Positions 35,321 through 43,200 of a stretch of 58,304 nt of DNA are shown piece after piece; positions within the stretch are counted from its first letter, which is position 1; every line of letters begins with the position of its first letter. A model generated the notes under the pieces. The model made no database searches. It was given only the letters and a program-made list of their open reading frames with translations, and had not been told where the DNA came from. The position numbers and the translations under genes were made by a program. Source of the DNA: a bacterium (GTDB taxonomy: Bacteria > Vulcanimicrobiota > Xenobia > Xenobiales > JADMJV01); assembly GCA_018266105.1 (NCBI GenBank), contig JAFEBA010000030.1, positions 1 to 58,304 on the forward strand, in the 5' to 3' direction.

Positions 35321-36937
35321 ATGCATACTCGCAAGCCCAGAGGCTCGGTACTGGCGACCGTTTTAATGCTGACCATGCTGCTGGCAATCATCACCGCCGT
35401 GGTGGCCGGCAACACCTTGCAGAACTACCGCACCACCAACTGGTCCTCGGGAGCGGGAACTTCGCGCTATATCGCATACGCTGGCATCCAGCACGCCATG
35501 ATCAAGTTGCGCAACGACCCCACCTACAACGACACTTTCGAAGGCTCCGTTCCTGGTCGAGAGGGATTCATCTACCGAGTGACGGTCAAGAACCAGCGCA
35601 ATCTGATCCCTCCCCCCAAAACCGCTCCGCCCGGCACGGCCGGCTCCCTGCCCTTTGACACCTCTGAGATCCCTCAGAACTGCGCAAAAATCGAATCACG
35701 AGTCATTCTGGCCCAGAATGCGGCTGTGGGTAAGGTCGACCGCTCCATCTCTGGAATGTTCGGCACGGCTGTCTTCAAGCCGACCAGCTTCAAGAACGCG
35801 GCCTCAGCTCGCACCACCGTCATTATGGGCGGAGAGTCCAAAACCATGGCCTTTGACTTCTGGCTGTACAAAGACTCGAGCCGCGAGGACCAATCCCAAA
35901 CCATGTCCAGCGGCTACATCGACCCCAGCCCAACAGCCAGTTCCGGCAGCGCCTCGCCCGGACCCGACGACCACAAACTGGTCAAGGGCTCAGCTGATGT
36001 ATCCTCGCAAAACATGATGCAAATCACCGACACCTCCAAGGTCGAAGGCGACCTCTACAAGCCGCCCGAGGATACCAGTTCCGGCACCAGTACCAACGTC
36101 GACCCGATTCACGGAGGGTTCACCAGCGGCACTTCCGCCCAGGCCCAGGCCCAGGCGATTGCTGACGCCGCTACCATCGCCAGCATTAAAGAAACCGACC
36201 CGGAGCTGGGAGCCGCCATGTCCGCCAACGCCCCCAACCCCGTCAAGGATGTAAACTATACGGGCGCCATTAAAACCCCCACCAGCACCGCATCCAAAAA
36301 AGTGGCCGCCCCTCCTTACGACAAGGCCGAAGCCACTCAAGTCCGCAACGACTTTCCAGGAACCCCCAAGAAGGATGACTGGGGAAACAAGTGGCTGGAG
36401 CCTGAAACCCTTGAGCCCAAGGCTTACAAGTCGGTCATAGTGCCGGCCGGTCAGACCCTCAAGCTCAGACCGGGCCGATACTACTTCGCCGATACCTTCC
36501 AGGTGGATGGAGAAATTGAAGTGGACAGCTGGAACCGCGGCGACGTGATCGTCTACGTGGGCCGCAAGATGGTGGTGGGCGGGTCCGGCCGCGTCAACTT
36601 CCAGGGAGACCCGGCTCAGATGCAGGTCTACTTTACTGACGAAGATCACAAGCAGGACGCCAGCGGCAACGATATCCTGACCGATCCCAAAGGCAACAAG
36701 CTGGAAGGTTTTTCCCATTTGACCATGGCTCCAGGGGCCAAAGCCACGATTGTGGCCCAGGGAACCAACACCATCGCCACCCTGGACGGAGCTCGCCTGC
36801 TCGGATCGGTGGCCGCCAATGCCGTCTGGTTGAAAAACAAATCCAGCATCGAATACGACACCAATCTGGCCGATCGTCAGATGGCCGGGGCTTCACCCTG
36901 GAGGCTGCAGGGCGTGTACGAGACAGTCGGCCAGTAG
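35321..36937 (+). CDS. PilX/GspK-like pilin with large beta-rich body
   Basis: 538 residues from the ATG at 35321, chosen because GGAG lies 9 bases upstream; an ATG at 35312 is too close to it. The N terminus RKPRGSVLATVLMLTMLLAI is a leader plus hydrophobic helix without Glu5, as in the genes at 1167 and 5861. The body has a Pro/Ser/Thr-rich centre (residues ~200-330) and a C-terminal beta-repeat part (LKLRPGRYYFADTFQVDGEIEV, VVGGSGRVNFQGDPAQMQVYF). It completes a TPR, two-prepilin, PilX-like set that resembles the minor pilin order fimT/pilV/pilW/pilX. Confidence 0.8.
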   Translation: MHTRKPRGSVLATVLMLTMLLAIITAVVAGNTLQNYRTTNWSSGAGTSRYIAYAGIQHAMIKLRNDPTYNDTFEGSVPGREGFIYRVTVKNQRNLIPPPKTAPPGTAGSLPFDTSEIPQNCAKIESRVILAQNAAVGKVDRSISGMFGTAVFKPTSFKNAASARTTVIMGGESKTMAFDFWLYKDSSREDQSQTMSSGYIDPSPTASSGSASPGPDDHKLVKGSADVSSQNMMQITDTSKVEGDLYKPPEDTSSGTSTNVDPIHGGFTSGTSAQAQAQAIADAATIASIKETDPELGAAMSANAPNPVKDVNYTGAIKTPTSTASKKVAAPPYDKAEATQVRNDFPGTPKKDDWGNKWLEPETLEPKAYKSVIVPAGQTLKLRPGRYYFADTFQVDGEIEVDSWNRGDVIVYVGRKMVVGGSGRVNFQGDPAQMQVYFTDEDHKQDASGNDILTDPKGNKLEGFSHLTMAPGAKATIVAQGTNTIATLDGARLLGSVAANAVWLKNKSSIEYDTNLADRQMAGASPWRLQGVYETVGQ

Positions 36938-36968
36938 GAAAACCGGCCGGCCGTAGAAGTGGCCTGGC

Positions 36969-37811
36969 GTGGAATCATTAGAAACAGTCTCTCAACAGGT
37001 CCAGCAATGGGATACCTGGGAAAAATTCAGCAAGCAACAGGGCAAGCTCTGGCGTGAACTGAGCGAACTTATTCAAAAAGCCGACCTGGCCAAAGCCCAG
37101 AAGCTTCTGACCCAAATTCAAAACGGGGCTGCGCCCGACTTACCCGGTAGCGAAGCCAGCGCGGCCGTGAAGGCCTGGTGCGAGCAGGAAGAACGCCAGC
37201 GCCCCCTGCGCTTCGGCAAAAACCTGCGCGAGGCCGCTGAAGCAGCCGGTGTTGGCTTCCAGCAATTGGGCGCCAGCCCGCCCACCGTGCGCCTGGAGCC
37301 CTTCACGGTGGAACTGGACTTCAAGAAGGGCCAGGCCGAAATCAGCTACTCCCGTCTGGAGCTGGCCAGCGTGCCGCTGGACTGTGAACAAATCCTTCGG
37401 GAGCGATCCCGGCTTCTGGCCAGCCTGGAAAGTTCAGACTTCGACCCGGCCGATTACCTGGGCAAGGTTTATGACGCCTATCGCCGCACTCTTGTAAATC
37501 AGAGCCTGAAATGGGGGGAACGAGTCGACCTCGTCGAAATTCTTCCAGAGCTCGCTTTTCTCCAGCAAAGCGAGCGCTTCCGCAAGGACCCCGTGCGCGA
37601 AGCCTTCAAGCCCTATGGTAAAGTTCGCTTTGCCTACGATCTGGCTCGGCTCCGTCGGGCCCGTCAGCTGGAGCATCAGGGGGCACGGCTCACACTCGGC
37701 ACCGCCACCCTGGGCAGCACGCGCCAAAAGGACCGCGTTCTGTTCCTGGAGGAAGCCGGTCAGGGCCAATATTATTTAAGCATCGCCTTTCAAGGAGGCC
37801 CCCCTCGTTGA
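36969..37811 (+). CDS. Unknown protein, first gene of the twin-ATPase operon
   Basis: 280 residues, soluble, family not recognised. Residues 1-80 are helical (KFSKQQGKLWRELSELI). Residues ~105-170 look like beta strands then helices (PPTVRLEPFTVELDFKKGQ, DPADYLGKVYDAYRR). The C terminus ends in strands (LTLGTATLGSTRQKDRVL, GQGQYYLSIAF). The start is a GTG at 36969. The last four bases overlap the start of the first ATPase gene (TTGA), so the product is made in step with it and probably forms a complex with the ATPases. Confidence 0.75.
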   Translation: MESLETVSQQVQQWDTWEKFSKQQGKLWRELSELIQKADLAKAQKLLTQIQNGAAPDLPGSEASAAVKAWCEQEERQRPLRFGKNLREAAEAAGVGFQQLGASPPTVRLEPFTVELDFKKGQAEISYSRLELASVPLDCEQILRERSRLLASLESSDFDPADYLGKVYDAYRRTLVNQSLKWGERVDLVEILPELAFLQQSERFRKDPVREAFKPYGKVRFAYDLARLRRARQLEHQGARLTLGTATLGSTRQKDRVLFLEEAGQGQYYLSIAFQGGPPR

Positions 37812-39073
37812 CTCAATCCCTGACCCCCCGCCTGGCCCAGCACATTCTGCAGAGGGTGGGCGAAGCCGGCCAGCCCCCAGAGTGGGGCCTTAGCTTTCTA
37901 AACGTCGGCAACCAACACTATCTGGACATCCTGGCCAGCGAATATCTGGACCGCTTGCTGGACGGCAATCGCGGCTCGGCCTTCAAGCTGGTCCAGGGCT
38001 ACTATGGAGGTGGCAAGACCCACTTCCTGCACTGCCTGCGCGACCTGGCCTGGATGCGAGGCTTTCTGTGCTCACTGGTGCAGCTCTCTCCCCAGGAATG
38101 CCCCTACGAAGACCCGCTCAAGGTCTATCGAGCAGTCGTCAGCCAGCTGGCAAGTCCGCCGCTGGACGGGGAAGCTCCCAGCCGTGGGCTGGGCGACATC
38201 CTCAGAGACTTTGCCGATGGGCTGGCCCAACGCATGAGCCTGGAAGAGCGAACTGCCTGGCTCAAGCGCACTTCGCGCAAGGTGCAGGTAGACTCGGTCA
38301 CTTTTCGCCGGGCCGTGCTTGCCTTTCTTCAGGCGTGCTGGGAAAACGACGCTGCCGGTGAGGCCCTGCTGGAAAGCTGGCTTCGGGCTGACCCCGTCCC
38401 GCGCCAGGAGCTAAAAACCTACGGCGTCTACGAAATCATCGACCACAACAGCGCCTTCGCCAGCCTGCGCTCGCTCTGCCAGACCCTGACCGGTTTTGGC
38501 TACCCTGGCCTGGTGCTGATGTTTGACGAGGTCGACCGTAATCTCTCGTTAAGCACCAAACGCATCGCCGCCCTGGGCGACAACCTGCGTCAGGTGATCG
38601 ACCTCTGTGGCAGCGCTCAACTGCCCGGAGTGCTGTTCCTCTATGCCGTGCCGCCCGAGTTCTTACGCCTGGTCGTGCCGGAATATCCGGCTCTGGACCA
38701 GCGTCTGCGCAGCCCCCTGCCACTCTCGCGCATCAGTCCCCAATCCACCCTGATCGACCTGGAAAAGCTACAGTTAGAACCGGAGGAACTGCTCAACGCC
38801 ATCGGTCAGAAACTTTTGAAAATCTTCCAGATGGCTGAGAACTGGACGGCCACTGAGGCCATTCAGCAAGGCAATCTGCAGGCTCTGGCCCGAGCCTGTG
38901 CTCAGTACAGTTTTGAAGTGGGCCACCGGCGTACTTTCGTCAAATCCTGGGTCGCCTTTCTGCATCAACAGAAGCAGAACGGCGAATCCTGGATGAGCCA
39001 GGAAATGGCCGAAAACCTGCTCACTCACGGTGTTACCAACAACGACCAGAGCCACGACTTCCTAGATGTCTAG
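37808..39073 (+). CDS. P-loop ATPase, BREX ATP-binding (DUF2791, BrxC/BrxD-like) family
   Basis: 421 residues. Walker A is GYYGGGKTH (64-72), in the GxYGxGKTH form typical of DUF2791. Walker B is LVLMFDEVDRN (Asp240, Glu241). The N terminus (FLNVGNQHYLDILASEYLDRLL) also fits the family. BrxD-type ATPases occur in type 2 BREX phage-defence loci, with PglX, PglZ and a helicase, none of which is present. The start is a TTG behind the SD AAGGAGG, overlapping the upstream gene by 4 bases. The 3' end overlaps the second ATPase gene by 8 bases. Its role here is unknown. Confidence 0.85.
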   Translation: MTQSLTPRLAQHILQRVGEAGQPPEWGLSFLNVGNQHYLDILASEYLDRLLDGNRGSAFKLVQGYYGGGKTHFLHCLRDLAWMRGFLCSLVQLSPQECPYEDPLKVYRAVVSQLASPPLDGEAPSRGLGDILRDFADGLAQRMSLEERTAWLKRTSRKVQVDSVTFRRAVLAFLQACWENDAAGEALLESWLRADPVPRQELKTYGVYEIIDHNSAFASLRSLCQTLTGFGYPGLVLMFDEVDRNLSLSTKRIAALGDNLRQVIDLCGSAQLPGVLFLYAVPPEFLRLVVPEYPALDQRLRSPLPLSRISPQSTLIDLEKLQLEPEELLNAIGQKLLKIFQMAENWTATEAIQQGNLQALARACAQYSFEVGHRRTFVKSWVAFLHQQKQNGESWMSQEMAENLLTHGVTNNDQSHDFLDV

Positions 39074-40313
39074 CAACCTGGTCATGCCCCGCCGGCGCCG
39101 CTCCGCCAAGAATCCCCATTTGCAGACACTGGAAGCGCTGCGCCTGGGGGTGGTGCCCCGCCAGGAGCCGGAGCAATTGACGGTGGCTCGCGACACAGAA
39201 CTGGAACTGATCGCACAGGACCTGCGAGAAACCCCTGATCTGGGGGCGGCCCGGGTGTTTCTGGGAGATTACGGCACGGGCAAAACCCATCTGCTGGAAC
39301 TTCTCGAGCACCAGGCCCTGAAGCAGGGGTTTTTGGTCAGCCGGGTGGTTCTGGATGAAGAGGAAGTACCGCCCAGTCATCCCCAGCGGGTCTACCGGGC
39401 CCTGTGCCGAGGACTGCGCTATCCAGACGCCGACGGCCAGGGACTGGAGCTTCTGCTGGATCGAGCCGATCTGCCGGCTAAATTCTTCAAGCAGGACGGA
39501 CCTCTCTACCATCACTACTTGAGCCCGGTGCTGCAATACTGGCGCGCGCTCGATGCGGAGGACGGCCTGCGCGAAGAGCTCCAGGAATGGATCGAGGGGC
39601 AGCCCTCTCAATCCAGTCAGGACCTGGAAGCGCGCCTGCGTCAGCGCACCCGCGTGCGCGGCCAACGCCTGTTTGCGCTCAAGGACTACCGGCCCTGGGC
39701 TCACATTTACGGCTACCTGGTAGGAGGCCTGGCCTGGCTATCCCAACGAGCAGGCTACAAGGGCCTGGTGGTGCTCTTCGACGAGGCCGAGTTCTACGCT
39801 CTGCTCAGCAGCACCGGCAAAGAATTCGCCGACCTGGTCTTTGGTTATTACGCCACGGCCGCGCTGGGTCCGGAACGCAGCCGATTCCGCTTGGACGCGG
39901 CCAAACGCGGTGGCCAGGCCATTCACCGCAGCTTCCCCCCGCTCTACCAGCCTCAACAACCCCTCTATTGCGCCTTCGCTCTGACTGAGGACCCCTGGGG
40001 GGTGGGAGCTTTGCGCAATCTGGTGGGCGAAGAGAGGATCCATCGGCTGACCCCCCTGAAGCTGAAAGATTACCAGGCCATGTGCCTGAAAGTCGTCGAC
40101 CTTTACCGGGCCACCTACCCCGAATGTAAGGTGGGCAATGAGGTGCAAAACCCGATGGGTCAGGTGGTCTATCGGGGTGTCGAGCGGGGCGTGCTGGGCA
40201 ATCCCCGCCAGGTTCTCAAGTTCGTGATGGAAATGCTGGATTTCAGCCGTTTGCGACGGCCCGAGGTGGGCGAGTTTGTGGCCGAGGTGATGGAGCTATT
40301 GCGCAGCTCGTAA
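39066..40313 (+). CDS. Second P-loop ATPase, BREX ATP-binding (DUF2791)-like
   Basis: 415 residues, distinct from its neighbour but of the same design. Walker A is GDYGTGKTH (67-75), and Walker B is LVVLFDEAEFY (Asp239, Glu240). The N terminus is basic (MPRRRRSAKNP), perhaps for nucleic acid contact. An Arg-rich segment (EARLRQRTRVRGQR) precedes Walker B. Two unlike but related ATPases encoded back to back suggest a hetero-oligomer. The overlaps at both ends (8 bases with the first ATPase gene, 1 base with the receiver gene) show tight coupling. Confidence 0.83.
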   Translation: MSSNLVMPRRRRSAKNPHLQTLEALRLGVVPRQEPEQLTVARDTELELIAQDLRETPDLGAARVFLGDYGTGKTHLLELLEHQALKQGFLVSRVVLDEEEVPPSHPQRVYRALCRGLRYPDADGQGLELLLDRADLPAKFFKQDGPLYHHYLSPVLQYWRALDAEDGLREELQEWIEGQPSQSSQDLEARLRQRTRVRGQRLFALKDYRPWAHIYGYLVGGLAWLSQRAGYKGLVVLFDEAEFYALLSSTGKEFADLVFGYYATAALGPERSRFRLDAAKRGGQAIHRSFPPLYQPQQPLYCAFALTEDPWGVGALRNLVGEERIHRLTPLKLKDYQAMCLKVVDLYRATYPECKVGNEVQNPMGQVVYRGVERGVLGNPRQVLKFVMEMLDFSRLRRPEVGEFVAEVMELLRSS

Positions 40314-40651
40314 TGGTGGTGGATGATGACCCCATCTTCCGCATGCTGGTCCGGAGGGTGGCCGAGCAGTTAGGGAAACTGCCGGGCCTGATTCTCTGCG
40401 CCAATCTCAGGGAGACGGTCGAGCCGGCCGAGCGAGCGGATTTTTGGGTGGTGGATGTCCATCTACCGGACGGTTTTGGGCCCGAGTGGGTAGAACAACA
40501 GAGAGCGGCGGGGTATCGTCAGCCGGCACTATTACTCAGTCACAGCAGCTGGGAGGGAAATCCGGCCGGGCTGGGTTCGTGCGCCTTTGCGCTCAAACCG
40601 GTGCGGCTGGATCGCTTGAAAGAATTGATGCAAGGATGGTGGAGTCAATGA
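40313..40651 (+). CDS. Stand-alone response-regulator receiver domain
   Basis: 112 residues, only a CheY-like receiver. Acidic residues Asp4-Asp6 (VVDDDP) and phospho-acceptor Asp48 (VVDVHLPDG) are present. Ser75 or Ser77 (LLLSHSS) stands in for the switch Thr, and Lys95 (ALKPV) is conserved. It has no output domain, so phosphorylation would act through a protein contact, perhaps the ATPases. The ATG overlaps the preceding stop (TAATG), and its own stop overlaps the next ATG (ATGA). No kinase gene is in this operon. Confidence 0.85.
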   Translation: MVVDDDPIFRMLVRRVAEQLGKLPGLILCANLRETVEPAERADFWVVDVHLPDGFGPEWVEQQRAAGYRQPALLLSHSSWEGNPAGLGSCAFALKPVRLDRLKELMQGWWSQ

Positions 40652-41061
40652 AACGGTTGATTTTAGTCGCGGCCCTGCTGCTGATTGGATGCGGCGGACT
40701 GGACGGTCAAAGCATCCACTATCTCCGGGAGTCCCAGGCCTTTCAGGTGAATCTGACCATGTATCAACGCAAGCTCAAAGAAGTGGCGGCCGTCGATCCA
40801 AGCCGGCGCCGTGAAGCCGCCCAGGCCCTGCTGGCTGAAGTCGAGGGCGAACACAAAAAGCTGGCCGCGCTTGAGCCCAATCCCAAGGTCATGACTGTGC
40901 ACAAGGAACTGGACGCGCTCTACACGACCATGGAGAACTTCATCAAGGCCACCCTGACCGGCAGTGGGGACTCCAAGGACCCCCGCGTGGGCCAGCTCTC
41001 CAAGGAGTGGGCCGACCACCTGGACAAGCTGAACCGCGAGTTTCAGCGCCTGGACCATTGA
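40648..41061 (+). CDS. Small lipoprotein
   Basis: 137 residues. The signal peptide ends in a lipobox (LLLIGC, cut before Cys15 or so), then a helical, charged domain (YQRKLKEVAAVDPSRRREAAQALL, split into two helices) without a known motif. It should be lipidated and anchored in a membrane facing the periplasm or outside. GGAG precedes the ATG, and the start overlaps the receiver gene (ATGA). A lipoprotein coupled to cytoplasmic ATPases and a receiver is odd. Confidence 0.8.
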   Translation: MKRLILVAALLLIGCGGLDGQSIHYLRESQAFQVNLTMYQRKLKEVAAVDPSRRREAAQALLAEVEGEHKKLAALEPNPKVMTVHKELDALYTTMENFIKATLTGSGDSKDPRVGQLSKEWADHLDKLNREFQRLDH

Positions 41062-41130
41062 TCTCCCCCTGGCGCCACGGAGCCTGGGAGCGGTCGATAT
41101 TCAGCGACTTATGCTGTCGTTGCAGCAACT

Positions 41131-41190
41131 GGTCCTTGGCAGCAAATGGCGAAGAATCGAGCATCTGAGGCGAATTGTCAACAGCTCCTG
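41131..41190. repeat. Dispersed intergenic repeat, copy C
   Basis: Read on the minus strand it begins GGAGCTGTTGAC (41188-41177), then AATTCGCCTCA, GCTCGATT and CGCCATTTGC, ending at GGACC near 41131. It shares blocks in order with copy A (11512-11560) and its first 23 bases with copy B (20525). It lies in the 214-base gap before the OPT gene, which otherwise shows nothing clear. Confidence 0.5.
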
Positions 41191-41275
41191 GTGGCGGACT
41201 GGCAAAGCTCCGGCAACATTCCCAAGCCCTGCTTTACGTAGAGTGGTTCGAACGATTCTTTGACTGGAGTGAGCC

Positions 41276-43195
41276 TTGTCCGAAAACCTTGACGACGATT
41301 CCCAGCCCCTTGGTGCAATAGGATTCGATCATTCGCCCCCCTTGCCCGACCGTATTCTGAGCCTGGACGAGCTGGGCGAACTCCCCGTCAACGAACGCGA
41401 GGCCTACTGGTACACACATTACTATCAGGGCGATAGCGCCCCCCAGCTGACCTTCCGCGCCATCTTCATTGGCTCGCTCCTGGGAATGATTATGTCCCTT
41501 TCCAACCTGTATATCGGCCTGAAAACAGGATGGGCATTGGGAATCGGGATCACCGCCTGCATCCTCTCCTACTCCATCGGCAAAGCCTTGAACTTGAAAA
41601 TGTCGGTGCTGGAAAACAACTGTATGCAGTCCTGCGCCTCCTCGGCCGGCTATTCCACGGGCGGCACCATGGTCAGCGCGGTCGCCGCCTATCTGATGTT
41701 AACTCAGAAACACATGGAGTGGCCCACCCTGGCCATGTGGACCTTCTTTCTGGCCATGCTGGGCGTGTTTCTGGCCATCCCCATGAAACGCCAGATGATC
41801 GACGTGGACCAGCTCCGCTTCCCCTCTGGCATCGCGGCGGCTGAAACCCTCAAAAGCCTTCACGCCGAAGGCAGCGAGGCCAAAGAAAAAGCCAGCGCAC
41901 TGGCCAGAGCCGGCTTCCTGTCAGCCATCTGGAAGATCGTCCTGGATCAGGCCGAGAAGCGCAAATGGTTTGACACAGTGCTGGCGCCCAAGATCAACTA
42001 CTGCGGTCACGAGCTCAGCAAGTGGACGGTAGGCCTGGATCTGAGCCTGGTGCTGGTGGCTGCCGGCGCCATTGTCGGCTGGAAAATGTGCTGGTCCATG
42101 TTGTTGGGCTCGTGCATCAATTACCTGGTGCTGGCCCCCACCATGGTGGCCCAGGGCGCCATCCACGCTGAAAAATTGGGATTTCGCGAAATCGTCTCTT
42201 GGAGCACCTGGGCCGGCGCGGCCATGATGGTCACCTCCAGTCTGTTTGCCTTTGCCCTGCAATGGCGCACGGTGGTACGGGCCCTTTCGGGCATCACTTC
42301 CATTTTCGGCGGCGGCGCGGCCCACGCCGAAAATCCGCAAGTGGAAGCCATCCAGGTGCCCAACAGCTGGTTCGTGGTCGGCTCGCTGATCGCCGGCGCC
42401 GGATGTGTCTGGGTTCTAAATAAGGCGTTTGGCACGGCCGTCTGGGCCGGCATTCTCTCGGTTCTGCTGAGCTTTGTGCTATGTCTGGTGGCTTGCCGGG
42501 CCACCGGTGAATCCGATATCACGCCCATGGGCGCGATGGGTAAAGTTGCCCAGCTTAGCTTCGGCATGTTGGTGCCGACCAACAAAATCACCAACCTGAT
42601 GACAGCCTCGGTTACGGCCGGTGCCGCCTCTTCCTCGGCCGACCTGCTTACCGACCTCAAAAGCGGCTACATCCTGGGGGCCAATCCTCGGCGCCAGTTT
42701 CTGGCTCAATTCTTCGGCGTCTTCGCGGGCACGTTGATGGTCGTGCCCGCCTTCTACGTGCTGGTGCCCAATGCCGAAGCCCTGGGGGGCGAAAAATGGC
42801 CGGCTCCGGCCGCCATGGTCTGGAAGAAAGTGGCCGACCTGCTCTCGGAAGGGGTCAGCGCGCTGCACCCAACCGCCCAGGCCGGGCTGGTCATCGGGGC
42901 CCTGCTGGGAATCCTGCTGCCGATGATCGAGATGAAGCTGCCCAAGCACTTGCGGGCCTACTTCCCATCAGCCACGGGACTGGGGCTATCCTTCGTGATC
43001 CCCTTCAGCAACGCGCTCTCGTTTTTCATCGGGGCCCTGATCGGACGAATCTGGCAGAAGCGCGCTCCTGAGAATTGCGAAAAGTATCTGGTGGTGATTT
43101 CCTCTGGAATCATCGCGGGCGAATCCCTGACCGGTGTCGGCATCGCCTTGAGCGACGCCATACCAGGGGTTATCGAGGCCCTTCGCAAACCCTGA
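41276..43195 (+). CDS. OPT-family oligopeptide transporter
   Basis: 639 residues with about 14-16 membrane segments. Conserved OPT features include LTFRAIFIGSLLGMIMSLSNLYIGLKTGW near the N terminus (read here as two pieces around LGM and NLYIGLK), FPSGIAAAETLKSLH after the early helices, and DLKSGYILGANPRRQFLAQ. OPT proteins import oligopeptides or metal chelates by proton symport. The start is a TTG at 41276 with GGAG seven bases upstream. It separates the ATPase operon from the Hsp70-like gene, which begins 5 bases after its stop and is probably co-transcribed. Confidence 0.93.
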   Translation: MSENLDDDSQPLGAIGFDHSPPLPDRILSLDELGELPVNEREAYWYTHYYQGDSAPQLTFRAIFIGSLLGMIMSLSNLYIGLKTGWALGIGITACILSYSIGKALNLKMSVLENNCMQSCASSAGYSTGGTMVSAVAAYLMLTQKHMEWPTLAMWTFFLAMLGVFLAIPMKRQMIDVDQLRFPSGIAAAETLKSLHAEGSEAKEKASALARAGFLSAIWKIVLDQAEKRKWFDTVLAPKINYCGHELSKWTVGLDLSLVLVAAGAIVGWKMCWSMLLGSCINYLVLAPTMVAQGAIHAEKLGFREIVSWSTWAGAAMMVTSSLFAFALQWRTVVRALSGITSIFGGGAAHAENPQVEAIQVPNSWFVVGSLIAGAGCVWVLNKAFGTAVWAGILSVLLSFVLCLVACRATGESDITPMGAMGKVAQLSFGMLVPTNKITNLMTASVTAGAASSSADLLTDLKSGYILGANPRRQFLAQFFGVFAGTLMVVPAFYVLVPNAEALGGEKWPAPAAMVWKKVADLLSEGVSALHPTAQAGLVIGALLGILLPMIEMKLPKHLRAYFPSATGLGLSFVIPFSNALSFFIGALIGRIWQKRAPENCEKYLVVISSGIIAGESLTGVGIALSDAIPGVIEALRKP

Positions 43196-43200
43196 CCCCC

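Noticed and set aside
36969..41061. A complete BREX locus
   Set aside because: No PglX methyltransferase, PglZ phosphatase, BrxL protease or helicase is found in the window. Only DUF2791-like ATPases are present.
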